Positions 1 through 8,214 of a stretch of 10,530 nucleotides of DNA are shown in pieces (positions within the stretch are counted from its first letter, which is position 1; every line of letters starts with the position of its first letter). The notes below the pieces were generated by a model. The model searched no databases, had not been told where the DNA came from, and saw only the letters and a program-made list of their open reading frames with translations. The position numbers were made by a program, and so were the translations under genes. Location: assembly GCF_000275845.1 (NCBI RefSeq), contig NW_006766938.1, forward strand, positions 195,812 through 206,341, in the 5' to 3' direction. This DNA comes from Dichomitus squalens LYAD-421 SS1 (Eukaryota > Basidiomycota > Agaricomycetes > Polyporales > Polyporaceae).

Positions 1-431
1 ACGGATTGTTTCGTGTGCTCGGTCTTGTCAGGCTTGTGTGGATGCGCGACGAACTTGAAGCGGGGGCAGATGCGGGCATTGTTCAGCGCCTTAGGCTGTA
101 ACCACCGCATCAGCGAGACGACTCTATATCGACGACGAACAATGAGGACGATACTCACCAGCGACTTGTACATATCTGTCTCTGAGGATGGCGTTTCCAA
201 GCCATTGAATCTGTTGGATTCCGACCTGGGTGTCTTCATCGAAGGGAGGAAGCGGTCGAAGAAGTCGGCGTGTGGGATGAGGCTGATCTTGCCGTGCATG
301 TTGAAACGCAGTTCGTTGCGGTGATAATCCAAGTTCTCCTTGATGTTCGTGTGGTTCTTATCGCCTATGAGGGCTTTATTGGGGGAATCGGTGGTCTTTG
401 TACCCTCGGAGAATCGGACCTGGGAAGGCAT
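1..431 (-). CDS. FunK1-type fungal protein kinase, N-terminal part (runs off left edge)
   Basis: Partial gene; the start is the ATG at 431-429, with A at -3. Exon 1 is 159-431 (91 codons), a 63-bp intron lies at 96-158 (GTGAGT donor, CTGAT branch-like site, TTACAG acceptor), and exon 2 is 1-95 and open to the edge. Exon 1 ends in ETDMYKSL and exon 2 begins PKALNNARICPRFKFVAHPH. The order 'RNEL..M.GK...P..FFDRFLP', 'MY..L.KALN', 'CP.FKFV', 'HKPDKTE' is what I know from the N-terminal region of FunK1 (Pkinase_fungal) proteins, an expanded Agaricomycete kinase-like family of largely unknown function. The catalytic kinase motifs would lie beyond the edge and cannot be checked. The intron has a length divisible by three and no in-frame stop, so the unspliced frame is also open. 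No break is visible in this part. The family call rests on remembered pattern, not alignment; the rest of the gene could still be broken. Confidence 0.7.
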   Translation of the reverse strand, partial: MPSQVRFSEGTKTTDSPNKALIGDKNHTNIKENLDYHRNELRFNMHGKISLIPHADFFDRFLPSMKTPRSESNRFNGLETPSSETDMYKSLVSIVLIVRRRYRVVSLMRWLQPKALNNARICPRFKFVAHPHKPDKTEHTKQS

Positions 432-600
432 CGTGGTTAGGATGGTCGAGACAGGGAGGAGGCGGTCACAAGCGACGAGGTGTTCAATGTGTTCAGAAAG
501 TCAAGTACGTGGTCAGGGATGTACAGGACGAGTTATTGAGCGGATGGGAGGCGGTGGTTGGGAGATTGAACTGGGAGAAAGGACGACATACCGGCTCGAG

Positions 601-610
601 CTTTTATTTG
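601..610 (-). promoter_or_regulatory. Possible TATA-like element of the FunK1-type gene
   Basis: Read on the minus strand this is CAAATAAAAG, about 170 bases upstream of the ATG at 431. The leader between it and the start is pyrimidine-rich, as is common in fungal 5' leaders. A single AT-rich match in otherwise mixed sequence is weak evidence. Confidence 0.3.
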
Positions 611-659
611 TCGGAGTGATTTCTGAGTATCAATCACGGAGCACGGAGCAGTAGGTAAG

Positions 660-2320
660 ACTCAGTAAAGCGCAACGGCTGGTGTGTCCGAATGAGGAAG
701 CTGGCCGATGCACAACGGGGGGCACAGTGGTAATGAGGAAAGCAAGTTGGAAATGATAGGCGCTGGATGGGGCTCCGTCTCATGGGCGGCTAAGTGGAAA
801 GCGGCTTCCTTTGTTGGCGGCTCCTTTGACCAAGAACCAGTCACCTCTCAAAAGCAATGGTGACACGTTATGTATGTTTTCAGTGTGGTATATCTGAAAG
901 CAAGAAGCACGTCCGGTCGTTGGATTGCCGTCGAGGAATCGCTGGCACGTGGCTGTGCTGTGGGAAAGCGCGATCCTAGTAGCATTCCAAATTAGGCCTA
1001 AACAGAAAACAGTTCGGACCGTGAGTCCGGGTTGCATTATTATCGCCTGCATAAACAGTTCTTTATGTCAAAACTACGCGTCAATTCTTGGGTGCAGCAG
1101 CTTATGGCTGTGAACTACTTATCATATCAGGTTGACCTCAGGATATTTGCAATCACTCGCGGCGGTACTTATCGCGCTGTCTCTGCCCCCGCCAGCACCC
1201 AGCATCCAGCACTGGCACATGAAGTCAGGCCGTCAGTCGATGGTCAATCCGCGGTACAGCATTCTTCGTGCACGAGTGCTTGCCTACCACATACGTGGTT
1301 GACTGGCCATGAGCGAAGCTGGTCAGCCCAAACACGAGCGGATTAATGTTGGTTTCGGACCAGAATGTCCCGCCCTCTTGCCGAGCACTTGACACTATGA
1401 ATTAATTATGATGTCCCACCCAGTTCTCCTCACCTTTTCAAACTCCGAGAGGGTGCCGGTTCGGGTCTGGGTTCGGTTAGGGTCAGGGTGTTAGGGTTTG
1501 AGATCTTACAGACTGACGCAGACTATACTCCCCACGGAGGGTAGCCGGTCTTCTAGGGAAATGCACAAGACGCGGGGTACGGAGCAGCGCGCACGAGCGT
1601 CATTATTACTTGGATCGGCCACAACGTATTGGCGTCCGGACCGACACGACGGCATGGACGGTCTCGCCCGAGGCCAGTAAGCTAGGCCTAACAAGACTTC
1701 AGATATAGCCGGTTATAGCGAAGAGAGCTGACGTGTGCTCGATCGATTGACCTCTTGCATTGAGCAGGATTGAATGGTAGCGCGAGCTGACAACTTCAAG
1801 TTGCTGTACGTGACAGAAGACGGAACCTCGCAAGCAGTATATGATATACCCCTTGTTTATGGGGCATTGGCACCCTAGAACACTCTACTGATATGGTGAA
1901 CGCTGCCTGCGAGCCGCGTCGCGTGTCGGGGATAGCTGACGAGCGAGTATGATAGTGTATTTACCTTCCAGATATACGGCATGAGTGTATTCATCCCGTC
2001 GCTGGAGCCTTGTATCAGAGCCGCAGCGCACCCCGCCACAGGCCCTCTAAATCCGGTCAACTGTCGTTCAAAGGGGTAGGAAGCAGCCAGAGCCACCATC
2101 TGCCCTCCGGCCTACTACCAGTAGGAACGTCTCTGAAAGTGTCCTTGCGTCGATCTCCTTTGATTCAGAGGCTTCGCCTGATCTCGGGGTTCGTCACAGG
2201 GCACCTACCGCAACTCTCTTACCGCAGCACGCGGAGCCCGCCTAGGACTACATAAGGATTCAACTCCGTCTCCTCACACTCGTGTCCCTCATAGCAAATC
2301 AACAAGCGGCTACGACGCAC
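660..2320. other. Intergenic stretch without a recognisable gene
   Basis: Only short unremarkable open frames are present (all under about 105 codons) and none shows a domain or exon structure I recognise. The minus-strand frame at 1875-2099 ends in a plausible splice donor (AAG|GTAAAT near 1963), but its product matches nothing I know. Besides the telomere-like run listed separately, I see only small palindromes, such as GTATAT-G-ATATAC near 1838-1850. The stretch probably consists of eroded, non-selected sequence. Confidence 0.5.
1460..1496 (+). repeat. Short run of degenerate telomere-like hexamers
   Basis: Consecutive units read TTCGGG, TCTGGG, TTCGG, TTAGGG, TCAGGG, (TG)TTAGGG. Two are exact copies of the common fungal telomere unit TTAGGG and the rest differ by one or two bases or lack one base. 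Three of the five junctions keep the six-base period exactly. It is short, so a chance G-rich tract is possible; it could also be a scar of telomere-type repair at an interstitial site. Confidence 0.45.
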
Positions 2321-2324
2321 CTGC

Positions 2325-3463
2325 CTATATGGAGACATCTGACCTTTTCTCGCCCGCAGTAAAAGTCAGCCTGCCTCGAGCAGGGTAAACCGGACGTCGC
2401 AAAGACAAAACGGGTTCCGTCACTCCTTCAGAGGCAGAAGGTGTCAGGAGACACCCGATCCTCTCTTTCGACCACATCGTCTTCCCAGCACGTGCCCCAC
2501 AGCGATTGAGCCAGTTGGCGCGATGACGATCACACGAGGATGAGCGCTCTCTGTCCATAGGCCGGCGGCACGCAGCTCTCCAAGCTAGGTGCCACGCCGC
2601 AGATTCGAAGGAGACTCTGAGGGCTTCAGGGACATGTTCACCATACCCCCCAGTGACGACGTCGTTGAGGGTCAGTCGGACGAGCCTCCCCCCGTGCTCT
2701 AGTCGATCCAAGCCGACGATCTTGGGTCGCTCCTGCAAACGATGTTCAGCATATGCCACCAAACTCGTGCCGATGAGCTCGGCCTGCATTCGCCAGTCAC
2801 CACGCACGTACTGCAGAGGAAGCGAGGGAGCTCTCGCGTGACGAGCGGGTGCACGTCCTCAAGCTCACCACAATGTGGGGCTTCGCACGGCGGATCGCTG
2901 TCGATGGCCTGACACCGCTGCCGCAGAAAGAGGATCCCGTAGGATGGATCACGCTTGCGCGCACGCACGACGTCTGCGAAAGGCTATAGCCTGCTCTTCA
3001 GATGCTCGCACGCCGCACGAAAGTCGCGCAGCCGGAGGAGGTCAAACCCTTGGCTATCAGCACAGTCCTGGAGACGGCGGAAATCCGAGAACGCTTCCGA
3101 GTCCCCCTGGTCGAAAGAGGCGGGGGCTGCTATGGAGGAGCGACGTACGCCTCGCGCGAGACTCATAACTGCGAATAGGAGGCTCGTAGGGTTTTTAAAG
3201 AGGAGCTGAGAGCAGCCAGCCCATGCGAATTCAATCAATGTAGAGGATCTTGTGCGGCGTTGTCGATACGTAGGCGCTGAATGAGTACTTCCCAGACGAG
3301 CGCCAGTCGGGACCCCGTCGGTTCGCCCCGATCTTCGACGATATCGATGCGTCTTTGGCCAGCTTGTCAGTGTCTTCGGTCCTCCATCGTGCTGTGTTCT
3401 CAGAATCTCATGATACACCAAGTGATCAAGCCAGCAGGGGGCGGTGATCTCTAGGTACACCAT
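2325..3463 (-). pseudogene. Possible eroded gene of unknown family
   Basis: Three open minus-strand frames follow one another in different phases: 3463-2984 (159 codons), 2968-2699 (89) and 2807-2325 (160). They overlap or nearly abut, as exons or frameshifted pieces of one gene might. The middle piece has a cysteine pattern (PCEAPHCGE then FLCSTC) that could be a metal-binding knuckle. The last begins MRGDWRMQAELIGTSL and has natural-looking composition over its first 80 residues. A CTCTGCAG acceptor-like site lies near the junction at about 2815. I do not recognise a family. In GC-rich DNA, frames of this length also occur by chance, so a real gene is less likely than not. Confidence 0.25.
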
Positions 3464-3675
3464 TGACAGCCGTCTAGACCTGGAGCGGCCAGTCTAGGCA
3501 GACAGGCCCTGGTCAGCGACATCTAGTCCTCTCGAGCGCCTCCCGTTAGTGTGTACGATAAGTGTGGGCCGTCAGCGCTGCACAGTGCTCGGAAATGCTT
3601 TGCCGACCGAGAGTGCTCGAGGCGGAAGGCCATAGGAGCGCGGTCGAGTACACGGGGTCGACGGCGAGTGGAATC

Positions 3676-3720
3676 CAGCCCCTGTTCGAGCTGCGGGCGC
3701 GGTGCAAAAAGCAGGGGCTG
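3676..3720. promoter_or_regulatory. Inverted pair of CCCCT/AGGGG boxes upstream of ADH
   Basis: CAGCCCCTG at 3676-3684 is repeated as its exact reverse complement CAGGGGCTG at 3712-3720, 27 bases apart. The cores equal the stress response element known from yeast Msn2/4 (AGGGG/CCCCT). A further CCCCT lies at 3777-3781. They sit 180-290 bases upstream of the ADH start. Whether any regulator binds is not shown by the sequence. Confidence 0.35.
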
Positions 3721-3741
3721 ACCTGGTCATGTTCGCCCCCC

Positions 3742-3746
3742 ATTGG
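3742..3746 (-). promoter_or_regulatory. CCAAT box (inverted) of ADH promoter
   Basis: ATTGG on the plus strand, in the context CCCCATTGGCCGG, is about 126 bases upstream of the TATA box. It fits a CCAAT-binding (HAP/NF-Y) site in position and sequence, but five bases occur often by chance. Confidence 0.35.
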
Positions 3747-3867
3747 CCGGCCCCGCACAAGAAGCGTCTTCTCGTCCCCTCACCGAATTCGAAGCATGCT
3801 GGCCAGCCAGATACGCATCGCGAGTGTCTGCGTTCCCCGCAGATTGGCGTCTGGTGGCACCAGCTAC

Positions 3868-3874
3868 TATATAA
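3868..3874 (+). promoter_or_regulatory. TATA box of ADH
   Basis: TATATAA lies 90 bases upstream of the ADH start codon in otherwise GC-rich sequence. The stretch between it and the ATG is C/A-rich (repeated CCAACT, CACACT, CATCCACAC-type words) and free of upstream ATGs, as is typical of highly expressed fungal genes. Confidence 0.65.
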
Positions 3875-3963
3875 CCAGGGCTGTCATACGCCCATCCGCA
3901 CTCCAACTCCAACACCCGCGCCCACACTCACATCCACACCCCCGATTCCATTCATCCTCGACC

Positions 3964-5337
3964 ATGTCTCCTCAGTTCAACATCCCGAAGACGCAGGTGG
4001 CGGCCATCGTCGAGACGACCGACGCGCCCCTCAAGGTCGTGCGCGACCACCCCGTGAAGCAGGCGTCGGAGCTCGAGCCTGGCGAGTGCCTCGTCGAGCT
4101 CGAGTACAGCGGCGTGTGCCATACCGACCTGCACGCGCGGAACGGCGATTGGCCCATCCAAGCTAAACTGCCCCTGATTGGCGGGCACGAGGTGAGCTGC
4201 ATACACCCGATTATCCCGAGATCTGGCTGCAGATGGCTGACAGTTGTGGGGCAGGGCGTCGGGCGTATCGTCGCCATCGGAGAGCACACGCAGACGTCGC
4301 CGGTGAAGGTGGGCGACCGGGTGGGCATCAAGTGGCTCGCGTACTCGTGCCTCGACTGCGAGCCGTGTCGGAAGGGCCTCGAGCAGAGTGCGCACGCCCC
4401 GTCTTCGCCTGCGCCCCGCACTGACGTCATCTCGCAGGTTGTCTGAACGGCCGCTACAGCGGCTTCACCGTCGACGGCACCTTTTCCCAATACGTCGTCT
4501 CCTGGGTCACCCACGTCACGCCCATCCCCGAGAGCCTCCAGTCGGCTGACGCTGCTTCTATTCTCTGCGCTGTGAGTGTTCCGCCGGCGACGACCCCCGA
4601 TGGTCACTGATCGCGCTTTCTCTCTCTCTATCAGGGTGTCACCGTATACCGCGCCATCAAGTACTCGAACACACACATCGGCGACTGGATCGTCCTCCCC
4701 GGCGCCGGAGGAGGTCTCGGACACCTCGCCATCCAGTACGCCGTCGCCATGGGCCTGCGGGTCGTCGCAGTCGGTACGCACCCCCTTTCCCCGTACACGC
4801 CCCCTCCTCGCTAACGCAGCACCCCATGCAGACACCGGCGCGGAGAAAAAGGAGCTCTGCCTGAAGCTCGGCGCGGAGAAGTGGATCGATTTCCGCGAGA
4901 CGAAGGACCTCGTGAAGGACATCGTCGACGCGACGGACGGGCTCGGCGCGCACGCGGCAGTCGTTACCGCCGCGAACGGCCAGGCGTACGCGCAGGCGAT
5001 CGACTACCTGCGCATGGGCGGGACGCTCATGGTCGTCGGCCTGCCCGCGCGCGCGAGCCTCAGCGCGGACATCTTCTTCACCGTCACGAAGAGCATCAGC
5101 ATCGTCGGGTCGTACGTCGGCAACCGCCAGGACGCGCGCGAGGCGCTCGACATCGCCGCGCGCGGGAAGGTCAAGGTGCATTTCGTGCTCAAGCCGTTGT
5201 CGGAGCTCAGCAAGTGAGTGTTGGTCTGTCATCGCTGTTTGAGGTGACATCGTGCTCACATGTACGGTAACAGGACGTATGAGGGCCTCGCGGAGGGCAC
5301 GATCGTCGGCCGTGTCGTCCTCAACATGAAGGAGTAG
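3964..5337 (+). CDS. Zinc-dependent NAD alcohol dehydrogenase, six exons, complete
   Basis: Cytosolic-type medium-chain alcohol dehydrogenase that interconverts primary alcohols and aldehydes with NAD(H), as in ethanol formation or use. Exons: 3964-4191, 4255-4387, 4438-4571, 4635-4773, 4832-5213, 5274-5337 (1080 nt, 359 aa; yeast ADH1 is near 348). All five introns (63, 50, 63, 58, 60 bp) have GT..AG ends and most have a CTGAC/CTAAC-type branch site. Catalytic zinc ligands are C52 (GVCHTDLHA), H75 with E76 (GGHE) and C164 (ILCAG); relay residues T54 and H57 are present. Structural zinc cysteines are C108, C111, C114 and C122; the last appears only when intron 2 is spliced as given. The Rossmann motif GAGGGLG is at 188-194, and D212 at the end of the second strand indicates NAD rather than NADP. 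The C-terminus GRVVLNMKE is family-typical. The ATG has A at -3 (GACCATG), a TATA box 90 bases upstream, and no upstream ATG in between. No signal peptide is seen. Intron 1 has no in-frame stop. All key residues are intact, so the enzyme should be functional; substrate preference is unknown. Confidence 0.95.
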
Positions 5338-5558
5338 ATGTCGCTTCCCGAGTACTATACCAAGCACGCTCCGGCCCCGGACAATGTTGTAACTCTAGCC
5401 ACCTACGCACGATACGTCGCTCGAGAGCGCGTTGTATTCAGCAACATACTATAGTTTTCACGGTGTACATCAGGGTTGGCTCGATAATAGTAGGCCTATC
5501 TAGCAGGCACAATCTAGGGTGCATCCTTCCCGACGCCACGAACACTGAGCATATCCGG
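5338..5558. other. Convergent intergenic spacer
   Basis: This is the 3' flank of ADH, facing the 3' end of the acyltransferase relic on the other strand. No canonical AATAAA is present; AT-richer spots near 5448-5456 and 5483-5490 could serve polyadenylation. No gene is seen. Confidence 0.5.
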
Positions 5559-6197
5559 CTAGCCTCCTAATAGCTCCTGCATGCTCACAGCGAAGTCCGC
5601 TGCGAACTCCCTCCCGAAGTCTTTGTCGACCGAGTGTGCCGTCAACACCACCTGTGGATGGGAGGGGTCTGTGCTGGCGCGTCGTCCCGGACGGCTTTCC
5701 GTGCACTCTAGTCACGCGCGCGATGCAGAGTACTGGTGCGCCCTTTGGAACTCGCCGGGCTGGCCCCCGAAGAGAGCGCCTACTAACACGGCGAAGTTAT
5801 CGGCCTGAGAAACGGCGCCGGTGGCGCCGTTCTGCTGAGGTGCTGACGCACCGGTGAAGGTGCTGAGGGGGCCGTGGTTCCGGCGATGACGTTGGGGTTG
5901 TATGCAGTAAGTATGAGTACATATTATGAGTTGCTTCCCCTGGAGGGACGATCAGCACCGCTCATTTGTAATGTCGCACTGCTTTCCTCCTCCGATACGC
6001 ACGGTCACCGTAAGTACGGGGAACAAGATGATTGGCACACATCCGGGCCCGAGAAAGAGGCCTCTCCATCGTCCAGTCCGATTAACATGCACCGCACCCC
6101 AGTCTGCTACAGTCGACAGCCACCCTTCTCTACGCGTTGCCCAAGTCCGCAGCGCTGCATCGAGACCTGGAGAGTAGGTGGCGCATTCAAGTTGGTA

Positions 6198-6222
6198 CAG
6201 TCATACACGGGTCCTCGGGACA
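6198..6222 (+). repeat. Left terminal inverted repeat of MITE 1
   Basis: This is an exact 25-base inverted match to 6852-6876. It ends in the near-palindrome GTCCTCGGGACA. Confidence 0.85.
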
Positions 6223-6396
6223 GTCAAATGTTGTCGCTCATCCCAAACCATCCCCTACCTGTGCAGCCCATATCAGACAATGCCATCATGTATGGTACAC
6301 AACAAGGCATTGCACGCCTAAGTTTCATGGTAATCCAACTATGTGTGAGAGGGATCGGGGACAATCATCCCAAATTTCTCTTATCGCACGTCCCTC

Positions 6397-6411
6397 GGTC
6401 CTCGGGACAGT
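6397..6411 (+). repeat. Internal copy of the TIR inner motif
   Basis: GGTCCTCGGGACAGT is an exact 15-base direct repeat of 6210-6224, lying 187 bases further inside the element. It may be a subterminal transposase-binding site or the edge of an older duplicated end. Confidence 0.6.
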
Positions 6412-6833
6412 GCTTAATTCCCTCGTATGGAACGAAATTGCTGTTGCCGAGGATAGCCGAACCCAGATATGGTATGTGGACATCTAAACGCCCGATTGCT
6501 TGAGCGAAAGAACTACCCTTCCACACTGTGTCGATGACTATCAGGGCTCAGTGTCAAAATCTCACCATATAAAGTTGCTGAGAGAAGGGGATATATGTCA
6601 CCTTGTTGTACACCAGAACTGGGGCACATCCATGGGCACGGTGAGTATAGATTTGGGCGGGAACCAGTCCCAGATTTGGTTTTCGTGTAAATCCTGTACA
6701 GAAACAGGGCTGGTGACTTCACTTCTGGGTCGCCTCTGACGAAATTTGAGGAGAGGTGAGCTGTAAGAAGTCTATATAGGTATATACAAAAATCTGAGGC
6801 AGTAGGATAGAGGGAGGGTCAGAAAACACGCAG

Positions 6834-6869
6834 TGTCCCGAGGACCCATGGTGTCCCGAGGACCCGTGT
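6834..6869 (-). repeat. Tandem 18-bp subterminal repeat at the right end of MITE 1
   Basis: Two adjacent 18-base units, 6834-6851 and 6852-6869, both begin TGTCCCGAGGACCC and differ in the last four bases. The second unit is the inner part of the right terminal repeat. Confidence 0.75.
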
Positions 6870-6876
6870 ATGACTG
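6852..6876 (-). repeat. Right terminal inverted repeat of MITE 1
   Basis: This is an exact inverted match to 6198-6222, followed directly by TA (6877-6878). Confidence 0.85.
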
Positions 6877-7248
6877 TACTTCCCGCGCTCGTGCTTGTGA
6901 AGCAGGTGCGAGAGGACGAGGAGAGGGAGCGTGTGGAGGGTCGCCGTCAGGGTCGCGTTGTGTGATCGTTGGAGACCTTCGGGACTGGGCTCTTCGCGCA
7001 TGTCGCCGAGTGTCGCCCCAGGCATGGGGTTGAAGAGCTTGAGCACCTCGCGGAAGACCATGTCCACGGCCTCTTCTGACGGAGGGGGCAGTATGCGATC
7101 GTCGGAGGTCTTGACGGAGGTGGGGGGAGGTGCAGTTCTGCCGGAGCTCGTTGGGAAGCATGCGGTGGAAAGCGACGCCGCTGAGACCGTTGCACATGGC
7201 ATGGTCTAACGCGAAGATGAGCGTGGCGTGGGGTTACTTGTCATGTTA

Positions 7249-7271
7249 CAGCTGGTTGCGAAATTTATGCC
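7249..7271 (+). repeat. Left terminal inverted repeat of MITE 2
   Basis: This is an exact 23-base inverted match to 8192-8214. The flanking bases GT..AC also pair, making 27 matching bases (7245-7271) in all. Confidence 0.85.
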
Positions 7272-7299
7272 CGACCAACTCCGACGCAGTTTCGACCAC

Positions 7300-7326
7300 G
7301 GAAAAATCGAAAAAATCGAAAAAATC
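7300..7326 (+). repeat. Three-unit 9-bp tandem repeat inside MITE 2
   Basis: Units are GGAAAAATC, GAAAAAATC and GAAAAAATC, directly inside the left end of MITE 2. The right end of the element has no counterpart. Confidence 0.7.
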
Positions 7327-8191
7327 AAACAATTCATGCACTCGCGATTCTGCTCCCCTGTGTTCTATAAACTTTCCATAACCCCTATAGCAGCGAGTAC
7401 GAGACCTCACGAACTTGAGTGGAGAGCGTAGGACTCCTGGTTCCCAACTTGTGCCCTTCGAGGGAAATCACTAGAAGCTCCCTATGGGCGATGAGGTTTC
7501 TCGCTCAGGCCGCCGCATCTGCGCACCGCCTTGCAACGTCACTTATGAAAGTATATGGCTCATTTAGAGTAGGTTTTGTGGGTTTATAGGAAGATGTTAC
7601 ACATTCTCAGCCAGAGCAGTAGGCAGTCTGCCTCCTGGCTCTTGCCAGCGCATCAAGCGCCGGAAGAGGTTCAGACATCGGCATATTTTTGTAACTCTCA
7701 TGGGCTTCAATGTCGTTTCGCCGCTCTGATGTCTATAAAAAAAGTATTTATAGGTGCTCTTGATACCTTTCCAGTGCGAACTTCGTCAGCAGACACATCA
7801 TCAACACTATGCAATGCCGACAGAGGCAGTGTTTGAGTAGCATCTAGTTCCAGCTTTCTCGAAGCACCCTTGCCACGCAGCTGTCTGTAATAGCCTATAC
7901 GGACCATCAACACCGTCTTTTAGGTGAATTGCTGTCCAAATTCTGTCTCTTCCGTTCTTGAGAGCCCGTCTGTTCGCTCCAGCCTACTTGCTCAAAGTAG
8001 CGCCTGTGAGGTCCTTGCAAAGAGCCTTCTACGAACGTCGTGGATCACCCTTGTTCATAATGTTTCAGGCTCTTATGGACCCAGAAGGGTCGAATACCTT
8101 GTGGTCTAGGTGTTTGATAGTGCAGGGCGATTTATGGAATTTGTTTCATTTTACGATGCAGAAAGTGCGCGAGCGTCGTTCGGAGTCGGCC

Positions 8192-8214
8192 GGCATAAAT
8201 TTCGCAACCAGCTG
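8192..8214 (-). repeat. Right terminal inverted repeat of MITE 2
   Basis: This is an exact inverted match to 7249-7271, followed by TA (8215-8216). Confidence 0.85.

Larger units (their letters stand above)
6196..6878. mobile_element. Non-autonomous Tc1/mariner-type (pogo/Fot1-like) element, MITE 1
   Basis: A 679-bp element (6198-6876) has perfect 25-bp terminal inverted repeats (6198-6222 and 6852-6876) that begin CAGTCATACACGGGTC and is flanked by TA on both sides (6196-6197, 6877-6878). CAG-starting ends plus a TA duplication are hallmarks of the Tc1/mariner superfamily. The interior shows no transposase frame, so it would need a transposase in trans. It sits inside the acyltransferase relic: removal with one TA joins GGG AAG TAC CAA CTT GAA in the gene's frame. 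The GTCCTCGGGAC motif occurs four times within it. Confidence 0.8.

Noticed and set aside
13..324. 103-codon plus-strand frame at the left edge
   Set aside because: It is antisense to the FunK1-type exons, which give a coherent family-like protein on the other strand.
1015..1029. CGGAC-CGTGA-GTCCG hairpin considered as a ribozyme or terminator
   Set aside because: A five-base stem alone. No hammerhead core (CUGAUGA/GAAA) or U-tract lies nearby, and such stems are common by chance.
1457..1471. GGTTCGGGTCT-like tRNA B-box
   Set aside because: No matching A-box or cloverleaf at the required spacing; the bases are better explained as part of the telomere-like run.
3562..4446. 294-codon plus-strand frame starting upstream of ADH
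   Set aside because: It runs through the promoter and TATA box, reads straight through intron 1 and ends inside intron 2 and exon 3. The true ATG is at 3964.
3972..4922. 316-codon minus-strand open frame across ADH
   Set aside because: It lies antisense to the ADH exons and introns. Strong third-position GC bias in a real gene opens antisense frames, and no domain is visible.
4657..5367. 236-codon minus-strand open frame across the ADH 3' half
   Set aside because: Another antisense shadow of the GC-biased ADH exons, with an Arg/Ala/Asp-rich product without a recognisable fold.
5874..6503. 209-codon plus-strand open frame
   Set aside because: It crosses the left end of MITE 1 and lies antisense to the acyltransferase relic; the product shows no domain.
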